A stretch of 8,216 nt of DNA from Clostridiales bacterium (GCA_003343705.1 QAKR01000041.1:1-8216), one strand, 5' to 3'; counted from the first letter of the stretch, positions 1 to 6,587 are shown. Made by a program: numbers and translations. The notes: generated by a model not told the origin, from the letters alone.

Positions 1-2696
1 GTTACCTCTTTGCCGATATCTTCCATGTAACAGAAATATTTATTACTGTTAGGACCGGATATCTGATCACCGCGCATCCATTGATACGTAATTTTTTTAC
101 CTGCTGTGTCTATTCCCGAGATATGTGCAGTAAGTTCTGTACAATATTTCCCGGATCCTTCAATTGTTACGGTGAAATCCGAAGACTGAGCAACTGTTAC
201 AACTCTTGACCTTAATGCATATGATTCTATATAGTTTGGCAGATTGGCAACCCTTCTGCTCCATAAAGTATACATTGTTCCGGGGTTAAGCCCTGTAAAC
301 TCACCGGTGGTGTTCCATGTTGCACCATCGTCTACGGAGTATTCTATTCCGGCTTGAGGCTGAACATTTATAGTTGTAGATGTTCTGTTTATTATCTGAG
401 GTATAGTGGTTGGCATTGCTGCACGTTCAGGTTTTGCTATAACACTACCGGATTTTATGGTTGTCGTTCCGTTAATCGTAACTTCGCAGCTTATAACCTT
501 CCCTAATGAGCCTGTAGCCACAGTATAGGTATCTGTATTCGTTCCTACAGGTGTGTTATCCAAATACCACTGATACTTTAATGTTGCTCCGGTAGGTGCA
601 CCTGTAACAGTTGCAACAACAGAGCTCCCGTATGAAGCTGTTTTTGTTAAAGATACGCTTATCGGCGCGGTTGACTTTTCTGTAAATACAGACAACGGTT
701 TACTTGCCGCACTAGTATCAAACCCGGGATGTGCTAAACGTGCATAGAAATTATATTCAGTATCCGGGGTAAGGCCTGTAAACACATTTGATGTTTGCCA
801 GTTTATACCGTCCTTTGAATACTCTCGAGAGCCCAAAGATACTAACGTTACACTGGTATCGGTTTTTGAAGCTAAAACAGGTGCAACAGGTGCTTTTGTT
901 GGCAGCCTTTCGGGAATCACTGCACCTGATGTTATATCTATGGAACCGTCGTTGCTTGTTACGGTTACGGTAAGAGATTTATCAAGCTCGTCGGCATAAA
1001 TCGTGTATGTCGGAGAATTTTTGCCTACATTCACACCGTCAAGCTTCCACTGATACTGTAGATCTACGCCAGAAGGAGCATTGTAAACAGTTGCAGTTAC
1101 CGTTTTGCTGTACTTGGCATCTCCTGTAATTGCAACAGACGAAGAGCTTACAGAAATAGCTTGAGAGGAAATATTTACAACCCCATCCGTAGACGTTGCA
1201 GTAACAGAAAGAGATTTTCCAAGAGATGCTGAATTTATTAAATATGTTGCAGAATCTGCACCTACATTTATACCGTCCAGTTTCCATTGATAATACAGCT
1301 CCGTGTTTGCAGGGGCATCTGTAACGGCTGCTATAACGGTGTTTCCGTACTGTGAAGTACCAGTTATTGATATAGTTTGCAACCCAACCGTAACAGGTAC
1401 AGAAGTTATATTAACAGAACTATCTTCTGAAGTTACCGTAACAGTAAGAACTTTACCCACAGAAGCCGAATCAATCGCATATGTGGCAGAATCTGTTCCG
1501 GCATCTACTCCGTCCAATTTCCACTGATAATGAAGAACTGAACCTAAAGGAGCATCTGTTACGGTTGCCGTTACGGTGTTCCCGTACTGAGCCACACCGG
1601 TTATTGCAACTGAGGTAGTTGCTGCCGGGGTCAGAGCGTTATAAGCATTGTTTAAATCTGTATAAGCAGTTGCTGCATTTGTTCCGTTTTTAACTGTTAC
1701 ACAAGCAGATTTGTATGCCAACTGAAGTGTTTGCCAGCTTGATGCAGAATAATCATCTTTATTAAGCCCTTTTACCGTATTAGCAAGGCATTGTAGCGCA
1801 AGTGCATTACTGCTATCAGCAACCATAGCATTAAAGGTTGCTGCTCTGTATGATTTGGGAATTGAAAGGCTTGAAGGAAATGCAGCTATCGAAGTAGCTG
1901 ATCTTTGCCCAAAGTTAGCTGCACCGTAATAAATAGAAGTCCATACGGAATCTACTAAAAAATAGCCCATACCCATCTGCGTACCTATAGCACCTGTAGG
2001 GGCTTTAGCAACCCCACTCACAGTACAGTTAAGAATACGCCAAGGAACAAATATTTCCATTACCCAACCATTAGAGGTAATTTTTGATTTTGTTTGTACG
2101 TTAAAATAGTCTGCAGGCATACCGTTATATGCATAATGTTCATACCACGCAGCTCCCCCACTCGGATTTTTTTCTGAAATAATGGAACGTGGGTTAAATG
2201 TATAAAGATGTGAATATGTTGTATCTACATACATTTTATTAAGAGGATCTAAAACAATTTGAATAAAGTCTCCACCGTTGCAACCTGCACCGTAATCAAA
2301 AGCTGAACCTTCAGTTTTGTCTTGTGCTACAACAGCTATATACAATCCTCCGTCATAACCACTTGATCCATCTTGATAATTAACTGCATTGCCTTGACTG
2401 TAAGTAGTGTAAACATCATACCCGGGGCATGAGTTTACACTGTCATTGCAGGCATTTTTAACCCAAGATCCGGAAGAATCGACAATTGCACCGTGCCATA
2501 AGTTCCCGGTGTTGAAATTAATGAATTCATGATAAGAACCATACCATTCAATTTCATCAAAAAATCCGTCAACAGAAGGAACTGTTACTGCGGCAGGTAT
2601 TCCGAATTGAGCTCGGGTATCCGTTGCTGCAGAGAATGCCATTGGAAACGCCGATAAAATTGCAAGAATAATAAAACTTGCCATAAGCTTTTTCAC
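1..2696 (-). CDS. Secreted multidomain protein: CBM9/DOMON-like domain, FIVAR-like unit, Ig-like and FN3-like modules (3' end beyond window)
   Basis: The frame is open from GTG at 2696 to the window edge: 898 residues, no stop, so the C-terminus is missing. Residues 1-23 are a signal peptide (KKLMAS, hydrophobic core, likely cleavage after FSA). Residues about 38-285 resemble a CBM9/DOMON beta-sandwich: VDGFFDEIEW opening, GGDFIQIVLDP strand, WVMEIFVPWRIL near its end. Residues about 286-356 are a FIVAR-like three-helix unit with GLNKDDYSASSW. Three Ig-like repeats follow (about 361-440, 441-520, 521-599; YQWKLDG core), then an FN3-like module (603-675), Ig-like (678-755), FN3-like (762-836; YSVDDGATWNTTGEF) and an Ig-like module cut by the edge. 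Family knowledge suggests extracellular glycan binding or surface display; no catalytic domain is visible. A dockerin, SLH or sortase signal could lie beyond the edge. GTG was chosen because an AGGAGGT site sits 7 nt upstream and the frame yields the signal peptide. Module identities are inferred by eye. Confidence 0.88.
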   Translation of the reverse strand, partial: MKKLMASFIILAILSAFPMAFSAATDTRAQFGIPAAVTVPSVDGFFDEIEWYGSYHEFINFNTGNLWHGAIVDSSGSWVKNACNDSVNSCPGYDVYTTYSQGNAVNYQDGSSGYDGGLYIAVVAQDKTEGSAFDYGAGCNGGDFIQIVLDPLNKMYVDTTYSHLYTFNPRSIISEKNPSGGAAWYEHYAYNGMPADYFNVQTKSKITSNGWVMEIFVPWRILNCTVSGVAKAPTGAIGTQMGMGYFLVDSVWTSIYYGAANFGQRSATSIAAFPSSLSIPKSYRAATFNAMVADSSNALALQCLANTVKGLNKDDYSASSWQTLQLAYKSACVTVKNGTNAATAYTDLNNAYNALTPAATTSVAITGVAQYGNTVTATVTDAPLGSVLHYQWKLDGVDAGTDSATYAIDSASVGKVLTVTVTSEDSSVNITSVPVTVGLQTISITGTSQYGNTVIAAVTDAPANTELYYQWKLDGINVGADSATYLINSASLGKSLSVTATSTDGVVNISSQAISVSSSSVAITGDAKYSKTVTATVYNAPSGVDLQYQWKLDGVNVGKNSPTYTIYADELDKSLTVTVTSNDGSIDITSGAVIPERLPTKAPVAPVLASKTDTSVTLVSLGSREYSKDGINWQTSNVFTGLTPDTEYNFYARLAHPGFDTSAASKPLSVFTEKSTAPISVSLTKTASYGSSVVATVTGAPTGATLKYQWYLDNTPVGTNTDTYTVATGSLGKVISCEVTINGTTTIKSGSVIAKPERAAMPTTIPQIINRTSTTINVQPQAGIEYSVDDGATWNTTGEFTGLNPGTMYTLWSRRVANLPNYIESYALRSRVVTVAQSSDFTVTIEGSGKYCTELTAHISGIDTAGKKITYQWMRGDQISGPNSNKYFCYMEDIGKEV
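900..1616 (-). repeat. Three tandem Ig-like module repeats inside the large secreted protein
   Basis: Units span about 1377-1616, 1137-1376 and 900-1136, the first two exactly 240 bp and the YQWKLDG core of the third shifted by 237 bp. Each encodes about 80 residues in the order ITG-x-x-xY-x-x-TV-x-A-x-V, then YQWKLDG, then a TY and a (L/V)-x-VT-x-T strand. The DNA is also similar between units, pointing to internal duplication. A fourth, more diverged unit with YQWYLDN lies at about 430-665 after an FN3-like spacer. Confidence 0.8.
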
Positions 2697-2703
2697 TGTT
2701 CAT

Positions 2704-2710
2704 ACCTCCT
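2704..2710 (-). promoter_or_regulatory. Ribosome binding site that sets the GTG start at 2696
   Basis: Minus-strand AGGAGGT lies 7 nt before the GTG at 2694-2696. An ATG at 2701-2703 abuts this site and opens a different frame that stops at 2569, so it cannot be the start. The GTG frame gives a signal peptide and stays open for 898 codons. Confidence 0.85.
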
Positions 2711-2734
2711 AATAAAAAATAATAAATATGCGTA

Positions 2735-2763
2735 ATTATATCATTAATTAATTTATTTGTCAA
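2735..2763 (-). promoter_or_regulatory. Consensus SigA-type promoter of the CBM9-like/Ig protein gene
   Basis: The -35 TTGACA is at 2758-2763 and the -10 TATAAT at 2735-2740, separated by 17 nt, a perfect match to the vegetative consensus. The predicted transcript starts near 2728, giving a leader of about 30 nt before the GTG. The bases upstream of the -35 are very A/T-rich and could act as an UP element. Confidence 0.85.
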
Positions 2764-2859
2764 TACATTTTTATACATATGTCTTATATATTTATTTTTT
2801 ATTTAATATATTTTTAACTTTTACCATTTTTATATTGGGAGTAAATTGTTAAACTTATA

Positions 2860-2906
2860 AATAAAAAACCATAGAGATGGCGTTAATATGCCACTTCTAT
2901 GGTTTT
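2860..2906 (-). terminator. Rho-independent terminator of the dockerin protein gene
   Basis: Arms at 2865-2881 and 2890-2906 pair at 15 of 17 positions (a two-base internal mismatch) around an 8-nt loop. On the minus strand the stem is followed by a run of six T. It lies about 90 nt beyond the stop codon at 2993 and upstream of the next gene's promoter, so it separates the two transcription units. Confidence 0.85.
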
Positions 2907-2917
2907 ATACATCCCTC

Positions 2918-2969
2918 AAAACCTGTTTATAAAGCTTATTCCAAAACCTTATAAACAGTAAGAGGTTTT
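2918..2969. repeat. Inverted repeat in the 3' untranslated region of the dockerin protein gene
   Basis: A perfect 10-bp inverted repeat (CTGTTTATAA at 2923-2932 and its complement at 2949-2958) is flanked by AAAACC at 2918-2923 and GGTTTT at 2964-2969, which could extend the stem past a small bulge. It lies between the stop codon and the main terminator and may be a stabilising 3' hairpin. It has no good T-tract of its own. Confidence 0.5.
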
Positions 2970-2992
2970 AACATTAAATATAAGAGGTTATT

Positions 2993-5170
2993 TTAAAGTA
3001 TATCAATTTTACCTGCAACATATTGGAAGATTTTCATTGCATCCGAAAGGTCTATCATCCCGTTGCTGTCAATATCGGCAGCATCTATCTCGCTGCCTTT
3101 AAGGTCTGCTTTTCCTGCGACATTTTGGAATGTGAGCATTGCATCCGCAAGAGATACTTCGTTGTCGGCATTTACATCACCAGTAATTTCGTGGGGTATA
3201 ATATATCTGGACATATAAGCAGAAACTTCCGCATATATCTCAAGAATTTTTTCATCACTATCTTCATTTATCGAACGTTCAAGTTCTTTAACTTTAGCTT
3301 CGGCTTCAGGTAAAAGTTCAGGGGAAATTGAATCTTTCTCTTCAGAAATAAGCGTTTGATAATATGATAAATCAGAAATTGCATCCGCTATGGGCGATGG
3401 CTCTAATGTCATAATGGATGACATAACGTCATCGGCTTGTGCATAAAGCTCATCAGATCCAAATCCGACAGCTTCTTCAATCGCCTTTTTAAGAGATTCA
3501 TATCCTTGTTGAAAAGCTTCCCAGGATTCAGCTGTAAACATTCTAGGGTTATTTCCCATCAGCTCAAGTATAAAATCAATAAATTTAACAATATTTTTAG
3601 CATACTCAACAGGTATAAAAACGTTATCTGCTAACCGTTCATCAACTATTCCTGAAAGCTCTGTCAAACGTTCGTCACTCTCTGGGACACGAATAGCATT
3701 TTCAAGATCTTCAATGGCAGATAACAATGCCGAAAGCTGCGCAGGATAAAACATTGCGGGAGAATACATCATATATTGCATTTTAATACTTAAAACAGTT
3801 TGCATTGCATTAAGATACGGTATATATTCAATAGTTTGAAAACTCGTCTCAAAATCCATATATGCATTTTCATATTCTTCACTGTTTGTACAACCATCGT
3901 CTAATAATTTCTTATAAGCATCTAAAGCAGATTGTAACTGTGCCCAAGATGCAGCAATATAATCGTCTTTATTAAGGCCTTCAAATCTTTCAAGCATATT
4001 AAAATATTTGTACCAGTAGTCAAAATCATCAGCCATCTGCAATGAAAAATAAGCTTCGCTTAATTTTTCATTAAGTTCACTAAATTTTTCATCTGCCGGG
4101 TTTTGTGATTCTGCCACAGCTTTAACTGCTTCATCATATATACTTTTAAATATCGAGAAGCTCTCTACTGTATATAATTGTTCATTTTTTAAATCAAACT
4201 GTGTTCTGTAAAGAAATTCTTGCAGGATATATAAAGGATATTTTTGAAGACCGTCTGCGGCTTCAATAAAGGAATCTAAAAGCTCATTTAAATTTGTATA
4301 ATCTTTTGCTTCAAGTGCAGCAATACATTTATTATATGCTTTTAAAAACACCTCGTATGATTCAGGGTAGAATTCTTCTTTTTCAGGTAATATGCTATAT
4401 TCGTTAAGACTGTCTACCTTAAAACCAAGTTCACTTTTATCAAGATATACAAAACCCAATGACATCATAAAATCTTTTATTTTATCATTAAACTCATCAA
4501 TTGTTAAATTTTCTTCGGTTACGGCAAGGTCGTTCAAAGTTTTAATAAGCCCGTCAATTGAAACGTTTGCCTTTGTACTATAAAATATTGCAGGAAAAAA
4601 CTCACGCATATTATCTGCATTATATTTTATAATTGCTCTCATGCCTTCAACGGTTGGAACAAGCTGAGAAACGGTTTTTAAAACATTAATGCTTGCTTGT
4701 TTAATTTTCTGAAGATCTTTATTTTCATCATTATATAGGGTTGTAAGATTTGCTTTTGCATCTTTATAACTTTTTGAAGATTCTTCAGTATAAAATGACA
4801 AATCATAAATAAAATAGAACAAGTTCTTAGGTTTTTCAAAATCTGTTAATAAATTTTCAGCTAAAGTCAAAGCATTAAAGTCAGATTCAGCAACCAGCTT
4901 ATCAGCTTCTTTAATATACTCATTTAAACTCTTTTCGGAAACACCGTATGTATATGCAAAATAAAGGTTCGTAATCAGATTACCTAAGTCTTCATCAGAG
5001 TAAGAGTTCGCCTCAATCCCATGTATCTGTGTGAAAAAGCACTCCAAAAACGTCATATATTCTTTTGCTTTCTTTTGTTCTGCCGAAATTTCTTGGGCAC
5101 TAAAAGAAAAAACTGCCAGTGAAAAAACCAACGCAACACAAAGTACGCTCGCCATGATTTTTTTAAACAT
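2993..5170 (-). CDS. Secreted FIVAR-repeat protein with C-terminal type I dockerin
   Basis: The 725-aa protein has a signal peptide (1-25; MFKKIMAS, hydrophobic core, likely cut after FSFSA). Residues about 35-657 are almost entirely helical and fall into about eight or nine degenerate units of 65-75 residues with a helix-(Y/S)-x-ES(W/Y/F)-helix-helix pattern, as in FIVAR domains. The clearest are at 258-308, 311-380, 382-447 (GLNKDDYIAASW), 448-519 and 520-587 (FTAESWEAF). The C-terminus (664-721) is a type I dockerin. Dockerins bind cohesins on scaffoldins or the cell surface, so the protein is probably anchored to an extracellular complex; no catalytic domain is visible. Start ATG 5168-5170 has GAAGGAGT 8 nt upstream. 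It is transcribed alone from a consensus promoter through a leader of about 140 nt. Whether the helical rod is a spacer, glycan binder or protein binder cannot be told from sequence. Confidence 0.9.
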   Translation of the reverse strand: MFKKIMASVLCVALVFSLAVFSFSAQEISAEQKKAKEYMTFLECFFTQIHGIEANSYSDEDLGNLITNLYFAYTYGVSEKSLNEYIKEADKLVAESDFNALTLAENLLTDFEKPKNLFYFIYDLSFYTEESSKSYKDAKANLTTLYNDENKDLQKIKQASINVLKTVSQLVPTVEGMRAIIKYNADNMREFFPAIFYSTKANVSIDGLIKTLNDLAVTEENLTIDEFNDKIKDFMMSLGFVYLDKSELGFKVDSLNEYSILPEKEEFYPESYEVFLKAYNKCIAALEAKDYTNLNELLDSFIEAADGLQKYPLYILQEFLYRTQFDLKNEQLYTVESFSIFKSIYDEAVKAVAESQNPADEKFSELNEKLSEAYFSLQMADDFDYWYKYFNMLERFEGLNKDDYIAASWAQLQSALDAYKKLLDDGCTNSEEYENAYMDFETSFQTIEYIPYLNAMQTVLSIKMQYMMYSPAMFYPAQLSALLSAIEDLENAIRVPESDERLTELSGIVDERLADNVFIPVEYAKNIVKFIDFILELMGNNPRMFTAESWEAFQQGYESLKKAIEEAVGFGSDELYAQADDVMSSIMTLEPSPIADAISDLSYYQTLISEEKDSISPELLPEAEAKVKELERSINEDSDEKILEIYAEVSAYMSRYIIPHEITGDVNADNEVSLADAMLTFQNVAGKADLKGSEIDAADIDSNGMIDLSDAMKIFQYVAGKIDIL
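3008..3181 (-). other. Type I dockerin module (two F-hand calcium-binding repeats)
   Basis: Residues 664-721 contain two near-duplicate repeats. Repeat 1 (GDVNADNEVSLADAM) supplies ligand positions D665, N667, D669, S673 and D676. Repeat 2 (ADIDSNGMIDLSDAM) supplies D699, D701, N703, D707 and D710. Each is followed by a FQ-x-VAGK helix. Positions 10-11 of the loops, known to influence cohesin choice, are Leu-Ala and Leu-Ser. All expected calcium ligands are intact, so the module is probably functional. Confidence 0.92.
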
Positions 5171-5272
5171 AACATTACTCCTTCAATTTCTTTATATTTA
5201 TTTTAGCTTCTTTTCAGAAGTTAAAAACATTTTAAACTGTTTTTACAGAACACCACACTATAAGATTTTACA

Positions 5273-5317
5273 TAAATAATGAGCAAGTCCTAATTTGGCT
5301 TATTTTTCCATTATTTA
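5273..5317 (-). promoter_or_regulatory. Inverted repeat at the 5' end of the dockerin gene leader
   Basis: A perfect 9-bp inverted repeat (TAAATAATG at 5273-5281, CATTATTTA at 5309-5317) surrounds a 27-nt loop and abuts the -10 box. With transcription starting near 5312, seven of these pairs would form a 5'-terminal stem in the mRNA. It could protect the transcript or be an operator. The arms are A/T-rich, so chance is possible. The rest of the roughly 140-nt leader shows only two short hairpins and no riboswitch I recognise. Confidence 0.35.
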
Positions 5318-5318
5318 T

Positions 5319-5347
5319 ATTATATAATATATCTAAATAATTGTCAA
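5319..5347 (-). promoter_or_regulatory. Consensus SigA-type promoter of the dockerin protein gene
   Basis: The -35 TTGACA is at 5342-5347 and the -10 TATAAT at 5319-5324, with a 17-nt spacer, again a perfect consensus match. Transcription should start near 5312, about 140 nt before the ATG. It lies just downstream of the stop of the next minus-strand gene (5385), so the dockerin gene has its own promoter. Confidence 0.85.
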
Positions 5348-5384
5348 TATAAACTTCAATTTTTCGCTATATAATTTCCATATA

Positions 5385-5942
5385 TCAAAAAAGCAGGTTC
5401 ATCTCAACCGGTTGAACGGAAACAACATCCGGAAAAACGGATACGTTAAAAATCGGTACACTTCGGTATTCTTCTGAGGAGACAACAATATTATATACAC
5501 CATATGGAAGAATTTCTTCTTTTGAATTATCAGAAACCTCTTTCGGTGGTGCTGGAACAGATATAACCGGGGTATTACCGCTTGCATCCGTAATTGTTTC
5601 GACAAACAAAATAGGTTCTGTTCCGTTATACTTGCTAATTGTAACTTTCGCATTGGAAATAGCATTTTTTTGATTTGCCGAATAAACATTTACTCGTATA
5701 TATCCCGTACCTGTATACCTGTCAAAGTCATCACAAGTGCTCCCTCTACCTGAACTTGCAGGTAATTTTATTTCGGGAATATTACTATTCGGTTTTTCTG
5801 TTTGAGTAATTCCGGCTTTTACAACAATTTCTAAATTATCAATTTCTTTTTTCACAGGCTCTTCTTTTCTGATTAACTGAACCGTACCGCCGCAGACACT
5901 TAATTGCTTCATATATTTTGCCTTCATTTCTTCAAACGTCAT
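5385..5942 (-). CDS. Cytosolic protein with SleC N-terminal-like (carboxypeptidase-regulatory-like) beta-sandwich domain
   Basis: The 185-aa protein has no signal peptide or membrane segment. Residues 1-75 are a polar, probably flexible N-terminus starting MTFEEMKAKYMKQL, with Cys17 and Cys70. Residues about 79-183 form a beta-rich domain: GYIRVNVYSA, then AISNAKVTIS, ETITDASGNTPVISVPAPP, PYGVYNIVV and a closing VFPDVVSVQPVEM. From memory, this strand order (TD-x-SG-x-T plus APP, then a final FP-x-V-x-S-x-Q) is characteristic of the non-catalytic N-terminal part of clostridial SleC-type spore cortex-lytic proteins and related carboxypeptidase-regulatory-like domains. The catalytic and peptidoglycan-binding parts are absent. 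A spore-related role is therefore inference only. ATG 5940-5942 is preferred over ATG 5955-5957 because GGAGG (5951-5955) overlaps the latter. Upstream, TTGACA (5980-5985) and TATAAT (5964-5969) are only 10 nt apart and so not a normal SigA pair. No convincing terminator follows. Confidence 0.8.
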   Translation of the reverse strand: MTFEEMKAKYMKQLSVCGGTVQLIRKEEPVKKEIDNLEIVVKAGITQTEKPNSNIPEIKLPASSGRGSTCDDFDRYTGTGYIRVNVYSANQKNAISNAKVTISKYNGTEPILFVETITDASGNTPVISVPAPPKEVSDNSKEEILPYGVYNIVVSSEEYRSVPIFNVSVFPDVVSVQPVEMNLLF

Positions 5943-5950
5943 ATAATATA

Positions 5951-5955
5951 CCTCC
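5951..5955 (-). promoter_or_regulatory. Ribosome binding site selecting the internal ATG at 5942
   Basis: GGAGG lies 8 nt before the ATG at 5940-5942. The longer in-frame ATG at 5955-5957 shares a base with this site and would be five codons too early, so the 185-aa form is favoured over 190 aa. Confidence 0.8.
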
Positions 5956-6014
5956 ATTTATTTATTATAATAAATTATATGTCAAAGTTCATATATAATT
6001 ACCCTATGTTTATT

Positions 6015-6049
6015 AAAAAAAGCAGCTAAATATTTCAGCTGCTTTTTTT
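6015..6049. terminator. Bidirectional rho-independent terminator downstream of nfeD
   Basis: Perfect 13-bp arms (AAAAAAAGCAGCT at 6015-6027, complement at 6037-6049) enclose a 9-nt loop. A GCAGCT core flanked by A-runs and T-runs makes it usable on either strand. It starts 13 nt after the nfeD stop codon and precedes the 185-aa gene, so it mainly ends nfeD transcription and makes read-through into the next gene unlikely. Confidence 0.88.
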
Positions 6050-6061
6050 AAAAATATTATA

Positions 6062-6481
6062 TCAATCCGATCTTTCAACAATTAATTTATTGCTTTCAAT
6101 ACGTAACACTTTTATTCTTTCGCCAACTTCAAGCATTTCGTTTTTTTCTGTTTGTGCAGACCATTCTTTCCCGGCAACCGAAACAAGACCTGGCCGGGAA
6201 TTATAACCAATCTCTTTTATAACAACCCCTGTCATTGAAACGATACGATCATAAAAATGCTTTGCAGTAATCTTTTTAAAAAGCGGTCTGAGTATAAGAA
6301 AAAGTATAAACGAAACAATGACAAATACAATAAGTTGTATGATTATATCCGCACCGAAAAAAGCTGCAATCAACGAACCGAGTGCCCCTATTGCAAACCA
6401 CACAGCAAACAGCTGCAGGCTGACAGCTTCTGCAATAACAAGAAAAATTAAGACAACAAGCCACATAAGCTCATAATCCAC
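6062..6481 (-). CDS. nfeD: NfeD family membrane protein (short form)
   Basis: The 139-aa protein matches the short NfeD type: three membrane segments (about residues 6-22, 24-43 and 46-66, ending ILRPLF) and a cytosolic or peripheral OB-fold tail (about 82-138) with TGVVIKEIG, RPGLVSVAGKEWSAQ and ERIKVLRIESNKLIVER. NfeD proteins normally work with an SPFH/flotillin or stomatin-like partner in membrane organisation. The family's usual partner gene is not next to it. GTG 6479-6481 is the preferred start, with GAGGTG (6488-6493) 6 nt before it. An ATG at 6509-6511 would add ten polar residues and has no ribosome binding site; ATG at 6464-6466 is another possibility. It diverges from the DUF3343 operon and ends at a strong terminator. 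Family assignment is confident; cellular role is not. Confidence 0.88.
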   Translation of the reverse strand: MDYELMWLVVLIFLVIAEAVSLQLFAVWFAIGALGSLIAAFFGADIIIQLIVFVIVSFILFLILRPLFKKITAKHFYDRIVSMTGVVIKEIGYNSRPGLVSVAGKEWSAQTEKNEMLEVGERIKVLRIESNKLIVERSD

Positions 6482-6487
6482 CACATT

Positions 6488-6493
6488 CACCTC
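6488..6493 (-). promoter_or_regulatory. Ribosome binding site setting the nfeD GTG start
   Basis: GAGGTG ends 6 nt before the GTG at 6479-6481. A second GTG at 6482-6484 is only 3 nt away and too close. The far upstream ATG at 6509-6511 is preceded only by A/T-rich sequence. Confidence 0.65.
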
Positions 6494-6572
6494 ACTTTTA
6501 AATATAAACATATTTTTATTAATTATTCAATAATAGCGGCAAATATTTTTCATCGGAATATACTATATTGAA
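6494..6572. promoter_or_regulatory. Divergent promoter region between nfeD and the DUF3343 operon
   Basis: This A/T-rich stretch must contain start signals for both directions, but neither is clear. On the plus strand TATACT (6559-6564) is a plausible -10 without a good -35. On the minus strand TTGAAT (6525-6530) followed 17 nt later by TTATAT is a weak candidate. No operator-like palindrome was seen. Confidence 0.3.
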
Positions 6573-6587
6573 AAGGAGGTATTTTAA

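Noticed and set aside
1039..1527. Short open frames on both strands inside the Ig-like region
   Set aside because: They overlap the long open frame with clear domain structure, lack ribosome binding sites and have low-complexity, cysteine-rich or valine/threonine-rich translations typical of shadow frames.
2569..2703. ATG at 2701-2703 as the start of a short gene
   Set aside because: It abuts the AGGAGGT site and its frame stops at 2569; the GTG at 2696 gives a signal peptide and a frame open to the window edge.
5171..5312. Riboswitch in the long leader of the dockerin gene
   Set aside because: Only short A/T-rich hairpins are visible and no conserved riboswitch core that I recognise.
5386..5409. 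Hairpin plus T-run overlapping the stop codon of the SleC-like gene
   Set aside because: The stem is only 4 bp (GGTT/AACC), too weak to call a terminator despite six T residues after it.
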